The notes below the pieces were generated by a model. It did no database searches and was not told the DNA's origin. It saw only the letters and a program-made list of their open reading frames with translations. The translations under genes were made by a program, and so were the position numbers. Positions 1 to 8,616 of a stretch of 64,000 nucleotides of DNA are shown in pieces (the stretch's first letter is position 1; each line of letters starts with the position of its first letter). Origin of the DNA: Streptomyces sp. NBC_00259 (GTDB taxonomy: Bacteria > Actinomycetota > Actinomycetes > Streptomycetales > Streptomycetaceae); NCBI RefSeq assembly GCF_036181745.1, contig NZ_CP108080.1, positions 3,596,001 through 3,660,000 of the forward strand, written 5' to 3'.

Positions 1-548
1 TCCATGACCGCCTCGGAGAGCAGCGAGAGCGCACCGACGGGCGTCTTGAGCTCATGGCTGACATTGGCGACGAAGTCGCGTCGCACCGCTTCGATGCGGC
101 GGGCTTCGGTGAGGTCCTCGACCAGGAGCAGCACGAGGCGGGAGCCGAGGGGCGCGACCCGGGCGGAGACGGCGAGGGCTTCGCCGCGGCCGGTGCCGCG
201 GCGCGGCAGGTCGAGCTCGACCTGCCGTATCTCACCGTCCCGGCGGGTGTCGCGGGCCATGTGCAGCATCGGCTGGACGGCCAGCTTCCCGCCCCTGACC
301 AGGCCCAGCGCATACGCGGCGGAGCTGGCCTTGACCACGGAGTCGCTCTCGTCGAGGACGACCGCGGAGGAGCGGAGCACGGACAGCACGGTGTCGACAC
401 CGGGCGGAAGCACGGCGTCCGTATGCAGGGATGTGCGGGTGGGCCTCGCCTGGTCGCGCTCGCTCCAGCGGAACGCCAGCATGGCGATCACGCCGGTGCA
501 CACCCCGGCGATCGCAGCCAATGCGGCGACCGCCGCGTTCACGTCCAT
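1..548 (-). CDS. phoR: PhoR-type sensor histidine kinase, N-terminal part (cut by window start)
   Basis: Sensor kinase expected to phosphorylate PhoP in the phosphate-starvation response. About 182 residues are visible: an N-terminal hydrophobic segment (residues 5-20), a PAS-like sensor stretch (about 50-140), and the start of the HisKA dimerisation domain with phospho-acceptor His165 in the motif NVSHELKTPVGAL. The catalytic ATPase domain lies outside the window. The start ATG at 548 opens MDVNAAVAAL. The gene is divergent from phoU across 199 bp that contain a PHO-box-like repeat, the usual Streptomyces arrangement. The partner phoP should lie just left of the window. The family assignment (SenX3/PhoR) is firm; the name rests on the phoU neighbour. 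Confidence 0.9.
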   Translation of the reverse strand, partial: MDVNAAVAALAAIAGVCTGVIAMLAFRWSERDQARPTRTSLHTDAVLPPGVDTVLSVLRSSAVVLDESDSVVKASSAAYALGLVRGGKLAVQPMLHMARDTRRDGEIRQVELDLPRRGTGRGEALAVSARVAPLGSRLVLLLVEDLTEARRIEAVRRDFVANVSHELKTPVGALSLLSEAVM

Positions 549-621
549 GCATCCAGGTTATGCGTGTCCGGGGACGCTCTCCCAGCCATCCGGGTGGCAG
601 CTCGAACAGTCGTCGCCCAGA

Positions 622-654
622 GTTCACCGAGGGGAAGGGAGCGGTTCACTTGGG
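622..654 (+). promoter_or_regulatory. PHO-box-like direct repeats between phoR and phoU
   Basis: Two GTTCAC-containing 11-nt units, GTTCACCGAGG (622-632) and GTTCACTTGGG (644-654), lie exactly 22 nt apart, with a degenerate third 11-nt unit between them. This matches the known Streptomyces PhoP operator layout of tandem 11-nt direct-repeat units. The position between the divergent phoR and phoU genes suggests PhoP autoregulation of both. The binding claim is inference. Confidence 0.7.
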
Positions 655-747
655 AGGGAGGATCCGGACGCGTTCCGGACAGAACGTGGGAGCGTGGGGG
701 TCTCAGCCCCACCCGGACCCCCGAACGTATTCAAGAGAGGGAATCCC

Positions 748-1425
748 ATGCGGGACGCGTACCACGAGGAACTTGACTCGATCGGCGAGGGCCTTGTCGA
801 GATGGCCCGGCTGGTCGGCTCGGCCATCGGGCGCGCCACGACGGCCATGCTCGACGCCGATCTGAAGCTCGCCGAGAGCGTGATCGCGGCGGACCAGAAG
901 GTCGACGATCTTCAGCACGACCTGGAGGCCCGGGCGATAGCCCTGCTGGCGCGCCAGCAGCCGGTCGCGACGGACCTGCGGATCGTGGTGACCTCGCTGC
1001 GGATGAGCGCCGACCTGGAGCGCTCCGGCGACCTGGCCCAGCACGTGGCCAAGCTGGCCCGGCTGCGCTTCCCGGCGCCGGCGGTTCCGCAGGACCTGCA
1101 CGCCACGATCCTGGAGATGGGACAGCTCGCGCAGCGCCTGATGGCGAAGGCGGCGGAGGTCATCATCACCAAGGACGTCGATCTCGCGCTCCAGCTGGAG
1201 AGCGACGACGACGAGATGGACCTGCTGCACCGCACGCTGTTCACGCACCTGATCGACGAGCGCTGGAAGCACGGCATCGAGACGGCGGTCGACGTCACGC
1301 TGCTGGGCCGCTACTACGAGCGTTACGCGGACCACGCGGTCGCGGTCGCCAAGCGCGTCGTCTACCTGGTCACGGGTGAGCACGCGGACGAGCTGCAGGC
1401 CGAGACGCCGGTCGAGGGCGCGTAA
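748..1425 (+). CDS. phoU: Phosphate signalling protein PhoU
   Basis: Cytoplasmic PhoU, 225 aa, which links phosphate transport to PhoR/PhoP signalling. The protein has the all-alpha tandem PhoU repeat, with the acidic metal-binding helices typical of the family (for example LESDDDEMDLLHRTLF around residue 150). The start ATG at 748 follows a GAGAGGG ribosome binding site and opens MRDAYHEELDSI. A much longer reading frame runs in from upstream, but its N-terminal part is Arg/Ser-rich shadow sequence from the opposite phoR strand. The gene is likely controlled through the PHO-box-like repeat 100 bp upstream. Nothing is unusual in the sequence. Confidence 0.95.
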   Translation: MRDAYHEELDSIGEGLVEMARLVGSAIGRATTAMLDADLKLAESVIAADQKVDDLQHDLEARAIALLARQQPVATDLRIVVTSLRMSADLERSGDLAQHVAKLARLRFPAPAVPQDLHATILEMGQLAQRLMAKAAEVIITKDVDLALQLESDDDEMDLLHRTLFTHLIDERWKHGIETAVDVTLLGRYYERYADHAVAVAKRVVYLVTGEHADELQAETPVEGA

Positions 1426-1550
1426 CCGGCGCCACCGTGCGCCACCCGGCGGCGGCGCGAAGGCTTGACCTCCGTGCGCCGTTGATGCGCCCGGCGAAGT
1501 GGGCATGCAATGGGGAGAGGCGACACAGGTACGCCTTTGAGGAGGATCCC

Positions 1551-1712
1551 ATGGCCGACTCCCCCACGACCGACTCGCGGCAGAAAGCATCGGTCGAAGT
1601 GCCGGTCCCGCCCCGTCGGCTTCCGCTGCTCGGCGCCTGCGGCTGCGGCTCGGGCTGCGGCTGCGGCTGCCAGTCGGGCGCGCCGTGCCAGTGCGGTGGC
1701 TGCTGCGGCTGA
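1551..1712 (+). CDS. Small Cys/Gly-rich peptide, possible metal-binding protein
   Basis: A 53-residue protein with a clear ribosome binding site (GAGGAGG, then 5 nt) before ATG 1551. The N-terminal half is polar (MADSPTTDSRQKASVEVP), followed by PPRR. The C-terminal 26 residues hold nine Cys in GCG, SGC, CQC and CC motifs, ending GGCCG. The Cys spacing resembles small metallothioneins, but there is no homology argument beyond composition. It could instead be a redox or assembly peptide. It is followed 11 bp later by a strong terminator, so it is a separate transcription unit or the last gene after phoU. The coding call is well supported; the function is inference. Confidence 0.75.
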   Translation: MADSPTTDSRQKASVEVPVPPRRLPLLGACGCGSGCGCGCQSGAPCQCGGCCG

Positions 1713-1723
1713 ACCAGCCGTGG

Positions 1724-1761
1724 CGGAAGGGCCCCGTCCACTCTTGGACGGGGCCCTTCCG
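1724..1761 (+). terminator. Perfect 17-bp hairpin terminator after the Cys-rich gene
   Basis: The inverted repeat 1724-1740 / 1745-1761 is perfect over 17 bp with a CTCT loop. It lies between the Cys-rich gene and the convergent gene ending at 1841, so it may stop transcription from both sides. Confidence 0.85.
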
Positions 1762-1840
1762 CGTACCGAAACGATCACGGCCGACGACGAACACGCTCGC
1801 ACCCGGCGGGTGTTCGCGGATGCCCTGCGGCCGGCCGAGG

Positions 1841-2104
1841 CTACCTCGCGGAGACGAGGATGACGACGAAGTCGTTGAAGTGCCGGTCGTAGTACGGGTC
1901 GTAGTAGCGGTCGTGGTATCCGCCGTAGTACCTGTCGTTGTAGTCGTTGTGGTGGCCGCAATGGCGACCGTCCCCGCCCCGCCAGTCGGAGCAACCGTAA
2001 TCAGACCTGATCTCGTTCGAGGCGTACGCCCCGGTTGCCGGCAGCACACCCAGCGCGAGCCCTGCGACTCCCGCCGAGAGTGCGGCAACGATCCTGCGGC
2101 GCAT
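1841..2104 (-). CDS. Small secreted Tyr/His/Asp-rich protein
   Basis: Hypothetical exported protein of 87 aa. The likely start is the ATG at 2104, nine nt after a GGAGG site; the ATG at 2110 is only three nt from that site, so it is less likely. A Sec signal peptide is plain: MRRRIVAAL, then a hydrophobic Ala/Gly/Leu core, then ATGAYAS with cleavage near Ala-Ser. The mature part is about 60 residues, has two Cys (CSDW and HCGHH), and is packed with Tyr, Asp, His and Arg in repeats such as DRYYGGYHDRYYDPYYD. No known domain is recognised. The composition could suit a metal-binding or surface-associated peptide, which is only inference. Confidence 0.65.
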   Translation of the reverse strand: MRRRIVAALSAGVAGLALGVLPATGAYASNEIRSDYGCSDWRGGDGRHCGHHNDYNDRYYGGYHDRYYDPYYDRHFNDFVVILVSAR

Positions 2105-2110
2105 TCCCAT

Positions 2111-2456
2111 GCACCTCCGACCATTTATCACTTATCGGACTTTCAGGGTATATACAGCGTCCTCTCGCCCCACCGCACTGTCAAAGCAGAGCAACTTCGT
2201 CGGGCGCCGCCGCGGCGCGAGCACCGCCGAGGTCGCCGCCCGGCAGAAGTTCGCGGTGGCGCCCTGCCACCACATGCCCGGCCCATCACCCACACGAGTT
2301 CGGATTCCCCGCAGTGGGAGCGGAACTCCAACTCCGGTTACACCGGTCCGGGATCATGAACGAGGACGACGAGAAGCCCCGCCCGGACAGGGCTCACGGC
2401 GTGAAAATGCCTCCCATCCGCGCCGTACGCGCAGGTGGGAGGCATGATCATCGAAT
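2111..2456. other. 346-bp gene-free stretch between the small secreted protein gene and gpmA
   Basis: No convincing gene is seen here. The open frames have poor composition (Arg/Pro/Ser-rich) and lack ribosome binding sites. The right end holds the gpmA terminator hairpin. The left end must carry the promoter of the minus-strand secreted-protein gene. Confidence 0.6.
2407..2445 (-). terminator. Hairpin terminator downstream of gpmA
   Basis: The arms 2407-2416 (ATGCCTCCCA) and 2436-2445 are perfectly complementary over 10 bp, with a small GCGC-type hairpin in the loop. It lies 12 bp after the gpmA stop codon. Confidence 0.8.
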
Positions 2457-3218
2457 CTACTTCTTCTTGCCCTGGTTCTTGACCGCCTCGATCGCCGCCG
2501 CCGCCGCGTCCGGGTCGAGGTAGGTGCCGCCCGGGGTGACCGGCTTGAAGTCGGCGTCCAGTTCGTAGACGAGCGGGATGCCGGTCGGGATGTTGAGGCC
2601 CGCGATGTCGGCGTCGGAGATGCCGTCCAGGTGCTTGACCAGGGCGCGCAGGCTGTTGCCGTGGGCGGCGACCAGGACGGTGCGGCCGGCCAGGAGGTCC
2701 GGGACGATGCCGTCGTACCAGTACGGGAGCATGCGGACGACGACGTCCTTGAGGCACTCGGTGCGCGGGCGCAGCTCCGGCGGGATCGTCGCGTAGCGGG
2801 GGTCGTGCGCCTGGGAGAACTCGCTGTCGTCCGCGAGGACCGGCGGCGGGGTGTCGTAGGAGCGGCGCCACAGCATGAACTGCTCCTCGCCGAACTCGGC
2901 GAGGGTCTGCGCCTTGTCCTTGCCCTGCAGCGCGCCGTAGTGGCGCTCGTTCAGCCGCCAGGAACGGTGCACCGGGACCCACAGGCGGTCCGCGGCCTCC
3001 AGCGCGAGCTGGGCGGTGCGGATGGCGCGCTTCTGGAGCGAGGTGTGCAGTACGTCGGGGAGCAGGCCGGCGTCCTTGAGCAGCTCACCGCCGCGGACAG
3101 CCTCCTTCTCACCCTTCTCGGTGAGGTTGACGTCCACCCAGCCGGTGAACAGGTTCTTCGCGTTCCATTCGCTCTCGCCGTGGCGGAGGAGGATCAGCTT
3201 GTACGTCGCGTCGGCCAT
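2457..3218 (-). CDS. gpmA: 2,3-bisphosphoglycerate-dependent phosphoglycerate mutase
   Basis: Glycolytic and gluconeogenic enzyme that interconverts 3- and 2-phosphoglycerate in the cytoplasm. The protein has 253 aa, normal for the family. The phospho-acceptor His sits in [10 protein letters not shown] near the N terminus, and the second catalytic His in [15 protein letters not shown] near residue 185. Both, with the [15 protein letters not shown] segment, are diagnostic. The start was set at ATG 3218 ([10 protein letters not shown]), because the upstream in-frame extension is unlike any mutase. The C terminus is Lys-rich (NQGKKK). The gene is monocistronic, with a hairpin after it. Confidence 0.95.
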   Translation of the reverse strand: MADATYKLILLRHGESEWNAKNLFTGWVDVNLTEKGEKEAVRGGELLKDAGLLPDVLHTSLQKRAIRTAQLALEAADRLWVPVHRSWRLNERHYGALQGKDKAQTLAEFGEEQFMLWRRSYDTPPPVLADDSEFSQAHDPRYATIPPELRPRTECLKDVVVRMLPYWYDGIVPDLLAGRTVLVAAHGNSLRALVKHLDGISDADIAGLNIPTGIPLVYELDADFKPVTPGGTYLDPDAAAAAIEAVKNQGKKK

Positions 3219-3311
3219 GGCACCGAGCCTAATAGACGCCCCGCACGCCGAAGATTTCGGCCGACGATTGACGCCCGCAGTCAATTCGCTGGCGCGGCCG
3301 AGCACTCCACT

Positions 3312-3344
3312 TGTAAGTTGCCGCTTGCCAACTCGCCACTTACA
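3312..3344. promoter_or_regulatory. Nested inverted repeats in the gpmA/MFS intergenic region
   Basis: TGTAAGT (3312-3318) is inverted as ACTTACA (3338-3344), and AGTTG (3316-3320) as CAACT (3329-3333) inside it. The element sits 18 bp upstream of the MFS start, where a repressor would act. The regulator is unknown. Confidence 0.4.
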
Positions 3345-3361
3345 CCTCGGGGGATGTCCGT

Positions 3362-4654
3362 ATGTCCGCAGCCGCGCTCAGACGCGCCACGAAGGAGAGC
3401 GTGTCGGGCCTCCCCCGGGCGTTCTGGTGGCTCTGGGCGAGCACCCTGGTCAATCGTCTCGGTGCGTTCGTCGCCACGTACACGGCCCTCTATCTCACCC
3501 TGGAACGCGGCTACTCGGCCTCGTACGCGGGACTCGTCGCCGCCCTCCACGGCCTCGGCGGTGTCGTCTCCTCGCTCGGCGCCGGGGTGATGGCCGACCG
3601 GCTGGGACGGCGGCCCACGCTGCTGATCGCGCAGGTCTCCACCGCCCTGTCCGTGGCGTTGCTGGGCTTCATGGAGCACCCGGCGGCGATCGCGGCCGTC
3701 GCCTGTCTCGTCGGCATGACGAGCAACGCCTCCCGGCCCGCGGTGCAGGCGATGATGGCGGACATCGTCCGGCCCGAGGACCGGGTGCGGGCCTTCGCGC
3801 TCAACTACTGGGCGATCAACCTCGGCTTCGCGATCTCCTCGGCGGCCGCCGGGCTGGTCGCCGAGTACAGCTATCTCGCGGGCTTCCTCGGCGAGGCCGC
3901 CCTCACCCTCCTCTGCGCGGTCCTCGTCTTCGTCAAGCTGCCGGAGTCCCGGCCGGAGCGCGACACCGCGGCACGCAGGAGCGACGAGCCGGAGACCGGC
4001 CTCGGCACCGTCCTGCGCGACGGGCGGTACATGGGCGTGGTCGGGCTCTCCTTCCTCATCTCGCTCGTCTTCATGCAGGGCTCGGTCGGTCTGCCGGTGG
4101 CGATGGGCCTGGACGGCTGGTCCCCCTCGGACTACGGATTCGTCATCGCCGTCAACGGCGTCCTGATCGTCGCCCTGCAGATCCCGGTGACCCGGCTCAT
4201 CGAGCACCGCGACCCGCAGCGGCTGCTCGTCGTCTCCGCCCTGCTCGCCGGGTACGGCTTCGGCCTCACCGCCTTCGCCGGCTCGCTCGGCGTGTACGCG
4301 CTGACCGTCTGCGTCTGGACGCTCGCCGAGATCGTCAACTCCCCCACCCAGATGGGCCTGGTGGTCCGGCTGTCCCCGGTCCACGGCCGCGGCCGCTACC
4401 AGGGCGTCTACACGATGTCGTGGTCCGCGGCCGCGCTGATCGCCCCGCTGATGGCCGGTTACGTGATCGACCACTTCGGCGCCGCGTGGCTGTGGGGCTC
4501 GTGCGCGGTGATCGGCACGGTGGCGGCGCTGGGCTACTGGCTGCTGATGCGCGCGCTGCCGCCGGCGTCGCCGACGGCCGAGACCCCGTCCCCGGACTCG
4601 GCCGTCCCCGCCGCGGCCGAGCCCTCGGAGAGGTCGGAGAAGACCGGGGCGTAG
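3362..4654 (+). CDS. Major facilitator superfamily transporter (drug-efflux type)
   Basis: Integral membrane exporter of 430 aa with about twelve hydrophobic segments. The MFS signature between segments 2 and 3 is visible as [14 protein letters not shown] (about residue 75), and the segment [23 protein letters not shown] is typical of the DHA1 drug/H+ antiporter group. The C-terminal tail (from about 400) is polar and low in complexity. It is divergent from gpmA, and its promoter region holds a nested inverted repeat that could be an operator. The substrate cannot be told from the sequence. Confidence 0.88.
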   Translation: MSAAALRRATKESVSGLPRAFWWLWASTLVNRLGAFVATYTALYLTLERGYSASYAGLVAALHGLGGVVSSLGAGVMADRLGRRPTLLIAQVSTALSVALLGFMEHPAAIAAVACLVGMTSNASRPAVQAMMADIVRPEDRVRAFALNYWAINLGFAISSAAAGLVAEYSYLAGFLGEAALTLLCAVLVFVKLPESRPERDTAARRSDEPETGLGTVLRDGRYMGVVGLSFLISLVFMQGSVGLPVAMGLDGWSPSDYGFVIAVNGVLIVALQIPVTRLIEHRDPQRLLVVSALLAGYGFGLTAFAGSLGVYALTVCVWTLAEIVNSPTQMGLVVRLSPVHGRGRYQGVYTMSWSAAALIAPLMAGYVIDHFGAAWLWGSCAVIGTVAALGYWLLMRALPPASPTAETPSPDSAVPAAAEPSERSEKTGA

Positions 4655-4675
4655 GCCGCCGGCGAGGAGCGGCGC

Positions 4676-6361
4676 TCAGCGGCCGAGCGCGCGCTGCGCC
4701 TCGTACAGGTTCCGGGGCCGTACGGAGCCGGGCGAACCGTACGCCTCCAGCCGTGAGCCGAGCGGCCCGGTGAAGTCCGGTACGTCGATCTGGTCGAACT
4801 CCCTGACGGTGGAGATGCCGACGGTCGCGCTGTACGGGGCGACCCCGTCGATGCGTATCAGCCCCGCCCGCTCGTTCGTCACGGTGACGTTCCAGTGCGT
4901 GAAGCGCGCCCCGTACAGCGGTCCGGCGCTCGCGTCGCCGCCGTGCCGCCCGTCGTTGTTGACGGTGATCTCGGTCCGTACGTTCGCGAAGGGCATGCCG
5001 CGGTGGGTGTCGAAGGTCCCCATCTCCATCACGCCGCGGGACCAGACGTTGTGGCTCGACAGGCCCTCGGTGTTGATGCCGTGCAGCTGGGTGCCGGCCG
5101 GGGCGGGCACGGTGCGCCGCTCGATGACGAAGTCCTCGACGAGGTTGTCGTGGGCGCCTTCGCGGCAGAAGTAGGGGTGGTGGGAGCCGCGGCCCGCGAC
5201 CCGGGTGCGGCGCAGCGTGCACGCGGAGGCGGCGACCAGGCCGAAGCCGTTGTCGACGTGGCGGACGGTGATGTCGTCGGCCCAGCAGTCGTAGGCGCAC
5301 TGGAAGGTGACGCCGTTGTAGCCCTTGTCGAGCAGATGCGGCGCCTGCGGCGTCTCGACGGCTTCCAGCGTCAGCCCTTCGACCCCGGAACCGGTCAGCG
5401 CCTCCACGTGCGTGGCCAGACGGGGATCCCATTCGGGCCGTACGTCGAGCGGCAGCGGCCGCTCCAGCGTGACCCGGCTGCCGTCGACCGCGGTGATACG
5501 GACGGGCCATTCGTAGGGGACGTACGAGGTGAGCTTGGTCTTGTCGTCCCAGTGGTACGCCTCGGGGCCCGGGCCGCCGCCCGCCATGTGCTCCAGCAGC
5601 GTGTGCCCGGAGTCGTCGGCGAGGCGCAGCAGCACGAGCTGTCCGCGGCGCAGCCGGGAGGCGTCGTCAACGGTGACGGTCCGGTCGCCGCGGCGGGCGG
5701 GCCGCACGGCGGCGAGGGTCTCCCACTCGTCGCGCCTGTTGCCGGTCCAGCCCTCGAACGGCCACTCCCTGGCCCTGATGGCGTCGGTCAGGCTCGCGTA
5801 ACGGCCCTGCGGGCAGAGCCAGATGAGCCCGCCGGCCCAGGACCAGCTGGACTTGTCGCCGCCGTAGCGGCTGCCGTACGGGCCGATGAGCTCGGTGAGG
5901 TTCTTCGTCGCCACGAGTTTCGTACGGCCGCTGCCGGCGCCGCGCAGAACGACGTTGCTGTGGCCGATACGGATGACGTCGTCGATGCGGTACGTGCCGG
6001 GCGGGATGACGACCGTGCCGCCGCCGCGTTCGCCGGCAGCGGCGACGGCACGGTTGATCGCGGGGGCGGCGTCGGCCGATCCGTCGTTCTTCGCGCCGTG
6101 GTCGCGGACGTCCGCCACCACACGGTGCCGGGGAAAGCGGTCCGCGCCGGCGCGCTGTCCCGCGCGACCGACGAACGGGATCTGCGGATGGGTGTACGGG
6201 GACCTCGCGAACTCCCGCCAGAGCGCGGAGGTCTGCCGCGGCCGGGAGGAAGAGGTCCCCCGCGGCGCGGCCGAGGCCGCCGCCCCCGTACCGCCGCTCA
6301 CGGCCACGGCCGCCACGGCTATCGCGCCGCCGAGAAGGCCCCGTCTGGTCAGCTGGTCCAT
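4676..6361 (-). CDS. Tat-exported right-handed beta-helix protein (pectate-lyase-3-like)
   Basis: Secreted protein of 561 aa, probably a polysaccharide lyase or hydrolase. The start at ATG 6361 opens MDQLTRRGLLGG, a twin-arginine signal peptide with an Ala-rich core. A second ATG 33 nt upstream gives a less natural leader. After the signal comes the segment VADVRDHGAKNDGSADAAPAI with GGGTVVIPPGTYRIDDVI (about residues 90-135), the standard opening of Pectate_lyase_3 beta-helix enzymes. Repeating short beta rungs follow to about residue 480. Catalytic residues cannot be placed with confidence, so the substrate is open. The gene ends 21 bp from the convergent MFS gene. Confidence 0.8.
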   Translation of the reverse strand: MDQLTRRGLLGGAIAVAAVAVSGGTGAAASAAPRGTSSSRPRQTSALWREFARSPYTHPQIPFVGRAGQRAGADRFPRHRVVADVRDHGAKNDGSADAAPAINRAVAAAGERGGGTVVIPPGTYRIDDVIRIGHSNVVLRGAGSGRTKLVATKNLTELIGPYGSRYGGDKSSWSWAGGLIWLCPQGRYASLTDAIRAREWPFEGWTGNRRDEWETLAAVRPARRGDRTVTVDDASRLRRGQLVLLRLADDSGHTLLEHMAGGGPGPEAYHWDDKTKLTSYVPYEWPVRITAVDGSRVTLERPLPLDVRPEWDPRLATHVEALTGSGVEGLTLEAVETPQAPHLLDKGYNGVTFQCAYDCWADDITVRHVDNGFGLVAASACTLRRTRVAGRGSHHPYFCREGAHDNLVEDFVIERRTVPAPAGTQLHGINTEGLSSHNVWSRGVMEMGTFDTHRGMPFANVRTEITVNNDGRHGGDASAGPLYGARFTHWNVTVTNERAGLIRIDGVAPYSATVGISTVREFDQIDVPDFTGPLGSRLEAYGSPGSVRPRNLYEAQRALGR

Positions 6362-6504
6362 GCGCCCGCCCCCACCTTCCATGGATGTGAACACGGTTCA
6401 GGTCTGCGTCGGCCGTGAGCATGCCACGGCCCCTTCCGGGCGCGGAAGAGGGCGTACGGACGGAAACGGAAGGAAGCCGGGGGAAGTTGAGGGACGCTGG
6501 GAAG

Positions 6505-6996
6505 CTAGTCCGTCGCGCGCTGGGTCAGATGAGTGAACGCCTCGAGATTACGGGTGGACTCGCCCCGCGCCACCCGCCATGCGTACTCCTTGCGGATCGC
6601 ACTCGCGAAACCCAGCTCCAGCAGCGAGTTGAAGCCGCCGTCCGCGGCCTCCAGCACCGTCCCGAGCAGGCGGTCGAGCTCGTCCGCGCCGACGACCGAC
6701 AGCGGCAGCTTCCCCACGAGATAGACGTCGCCCAGCGGGTCGATCGCGTAGCTCACCCCGTACAGCTTGAGATTGCGCTCCAGCAGCCAGCGGTGGACGC
6801 CCGCCTCGTTCTCGTCGGGGTGGCGGATGACGAAGGCGTTCAGGGAGAGCGAGTGCCGGCCGACGATCAGCGAACAGGTCGTCGACAGCTTGCGGGTGCC
6901 GGGGAGCGTGACGACGTACGAACCCGGCGCCGGGCTCTCCCACTCCAGTTCGGCGTCCTTGAGGTACGCCTCGATGATCTGCCGTACGTCACCCAT
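6505..6996 (-). CDS. YbjN domain-containing protein
   Basis: Cytoplasmic protein of 163 aa of the YbjN family, whose fold resembles type III secretion chaperones. The exact role in actinobacteria is unknown. The family pattern is clear: a short N-terminal helix ([13 protein letters not shown]), a beta-rich centre with [19 protein letters not shown], then [19 protein letters not shown] and [10 protein letters not shown]. The ATG at 6996 overlaps the end of mshA by 8 bp, so the two are translationally coupled. Its conserved place behind mshA hints at a link to mycothiol or stress physiology, but this is only context. Confidence 0.9.
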   Translation of the reverse strand: MGDVRQIIEAYLKDAELEWESPAPGSYVVTLPGTRKLSTTCSLIVGRHSLSLNAFVIRHPDENEAGVHRWLLERNLKLYGVSYAIDPLGDVYLVGKLPLSVVGADELDRLLGTVLEAADGGFNSLLELGFASAIRKEYAWRVARGESTRNLEAFTHLTQRATD

Positions 6997-8332
6997 GGTG
7001 GGAGCGTACGCGACGGCGGTGTTCGTGCATCGCGGCCGTGTACACCTCTGCGGTGGCGGCCGCTGCCGCGTCCCAGCCGAAGCAACGGGCGTGCGCGGCC
7101 GCCGCCGCGCCCATCCGGGACGTCAGCTGCGGATCGTCGACGAAGCGGCGCAGCGCCCGGGCGTAGTCCGCCGGGTTGTGGCCCGCCACCAGGAAGCCGG
7201 TCCTGCCGTCCCGCACCGCCACCGGAAGGCCGCCGACGGCCGCCGCGACGACGGGGGTGCCGGTCGCCTGCGCTTCTATGGCGACCAGCCCGAACGATTC
7301 GCTGTAGGAGGGCATGACCAGCACGGACGCGGCCCGGAACCAGTCCGCGAGCCGGTCCTGCGCGACGGGCGGCCGGAACCGTACGACATCGGCGATGCCC
7401 AGCCGGGCCGCCAGCTTCTGCAGGCCCTCCGGCCTGGCGAGCCCGCTGCCGCTCGGCCCGCCCACGATCGGCACGACCAGGCGGGACCGCAGCGAGGGGT
7501 CCTGGTCCAGCAGCAGCGCGACCGCCCGCAGCAGTACGTCGGGGGCCTTCAGCGGCTGGATGCGGCCGGCGAAGAGCGGGATGACGGCGTCCTTCGGCAG
7601 GCCCAGCCGGGCCCGGGCGGCCGAGCGGCCGTCGGCGACACGGAAGCGGTCCAGGTTCACACCGGGGTGGACGACGGCGACCTTGGCGGGGCGGGCGTCG
7701 TAGTGACGGATCAGCTCGCCGGCCTCCTCCGCGGTGTTGGCGATCAGGCGGTCGGCGGCGGCGACGATCTGGGTCTCGCCGATCACCCGGGCCGCGGGCT
7801 CGGGGGTGTCGCCGTCCGCGAGCGAGGCGTTCTTGACCTTGGCCATGGTGTGCATGGCGTGGACGAGGGGGACGCCCCAGCGCTCGGCGGCGAGCCAGCC
7901 GACATGGCCGGAGAGCCAGTAGTGGGAGTGGACCAGGTCGTAGTGGCCCGGCCGGTGGCCGGCCCAGGCCTGCATCACCCCGTGCGTGAACGCGCACAGC
8001 TGGGCCGGCAGGTCCTCCTTGGCCAGGCCCTCGTACGGGCCCGCGTCCACATGCCGGACCAGTACGCCGGGCGCGAGCTCGACGACCGGGGGCAGCCCTC
8101 CCGCGGTCGCCCTGGTGAAGATCTCGACCTCTATGCCGATGGCGGCGAGCCGCCGGGCGAGCTCCACGATGTAGACGTTCATGCCGCCCGCGTCGCCGGT
8201 GCCCGGCTGGTGCAGGGGCGAGGTGTGCACGCTGAGCATGGCGATACGGCGCGGTTTGCGCTGGTGGCCGGGCAACCGCAACCGGGGCGGCGCCGCCAGG
8301 GTGCCGGCGAGCCGGGACACGTACTGGCTCAC
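6989..8332 (-). CDS. mshA: D-inositol-3-phosphate glycosyltransferase MshA
   Basis: First committed enzyme of mycothiol synthesis: it joins GlcNAc from UDP-GlcNAc to 1L-myo-inositol 1-phosphate. It is a GT4-type (GT-B fold) enzyme of 447 aa. The N-terminal domain opens [20 protein letters not shown], the acceptor and nucleotide loop of MshA, and [20 protein letters not shown] follows. The C-terminal domain has the E-x7-E motif in [21 protein letters not shown]. The start was placed at GTG 8332 ([10 protein letters not shown]), eight nt after a GGAGAGGA site. The longer ATG frame adds an unrelated leader. ybjN overlaps its 3' end. Confidence 0.95.
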   Translation of the reverse strand: MSQYVSRLAGTLAAPPRLRLPGHQRKPRRIAMLSVHTSPLHQPGTGDAGGMNVYIVELARRLAAIGIEVEIFTRATAGGLPPVVELAPGVLVRHVDAGPYEGLAKEDLPAQLCAFTHGVMQAWAGHRPGHYDLVHSHYWLSGHVGWLAAERWGVPLVHAMHTMAKVKNASLADGDTPEPAARVIGETQIVAAADRLIANTAEEAGELIRHYDARPAKVAVVHPGVNLDRFRVADGRSAARARLGLPKDAVIPLFAGRIQPLKAPDVLLRAVALLLDQDPSLRSRLVVPIVGGPSGSGLARPEGLQKLAARLGIADVVRFRPPVAQDRLADWFRAASVLVMPSYSESFGLVAIEAQATGTPVVAAAVGGLPVAVRDGRTGFLVAGHNPADYARALRRFVDDPQLTSRMGAAAAAHARCFGWDAAAAATAEVYTAAMHEHRRRVRSHHG

Positions 8333-8453
8333 GTGGACGGTCCTCTCCGCTCTGGTGCACGGGCATGACTCAGCAGAGGGCACCCGCTGCCCTCCGAGGC
8401 CCGTCAACAGCGGAACGGTCTCTTTCATTTCCACTTTGCCCAATCATTGCCAA

Positions 8454-8590
8454 GGTCGTACGCGTGTCACCGGGCGCGGCGACCGGCCCCTCGACCGACA
8501 CCCGCCACCGGGGCCGAGGTCGTACGCGTGGCCGACCCCTCGACCGACACCCGCCACCGACCCCCTCGCGACGGGCGCGGCGACCGGCCC
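8454..8590. repeat. Shuffled direct repeats in the mshA / methyltransferase divergent region
   Basis: Three different sequences each occur twice here: GGTCGTACGCGTG (8454-8466, 8518-8530), a 24-nt block starting CCCCTCGACCGACACC (8487-8510, 8536-8559), and GGGCGCGGCGACCGGCCC (8472-8489, 8573-8590). The order is A-C-B-A-B-C. The region lies upstream of both genes, so it may carry their promoters. Confidence 0.75.
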
Positions 8591-8616
8591 CGGCAGCGCC
8601 CCTTACCCTCGGTTGC

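Noticed and set aside
2109..2447. Plus-strand open frame in the gap before gpmA
   Set aside because: Arg/Ser/Pro-rich composition, no ribosome binding site, and it runs through the gpmA terminator hairpin.
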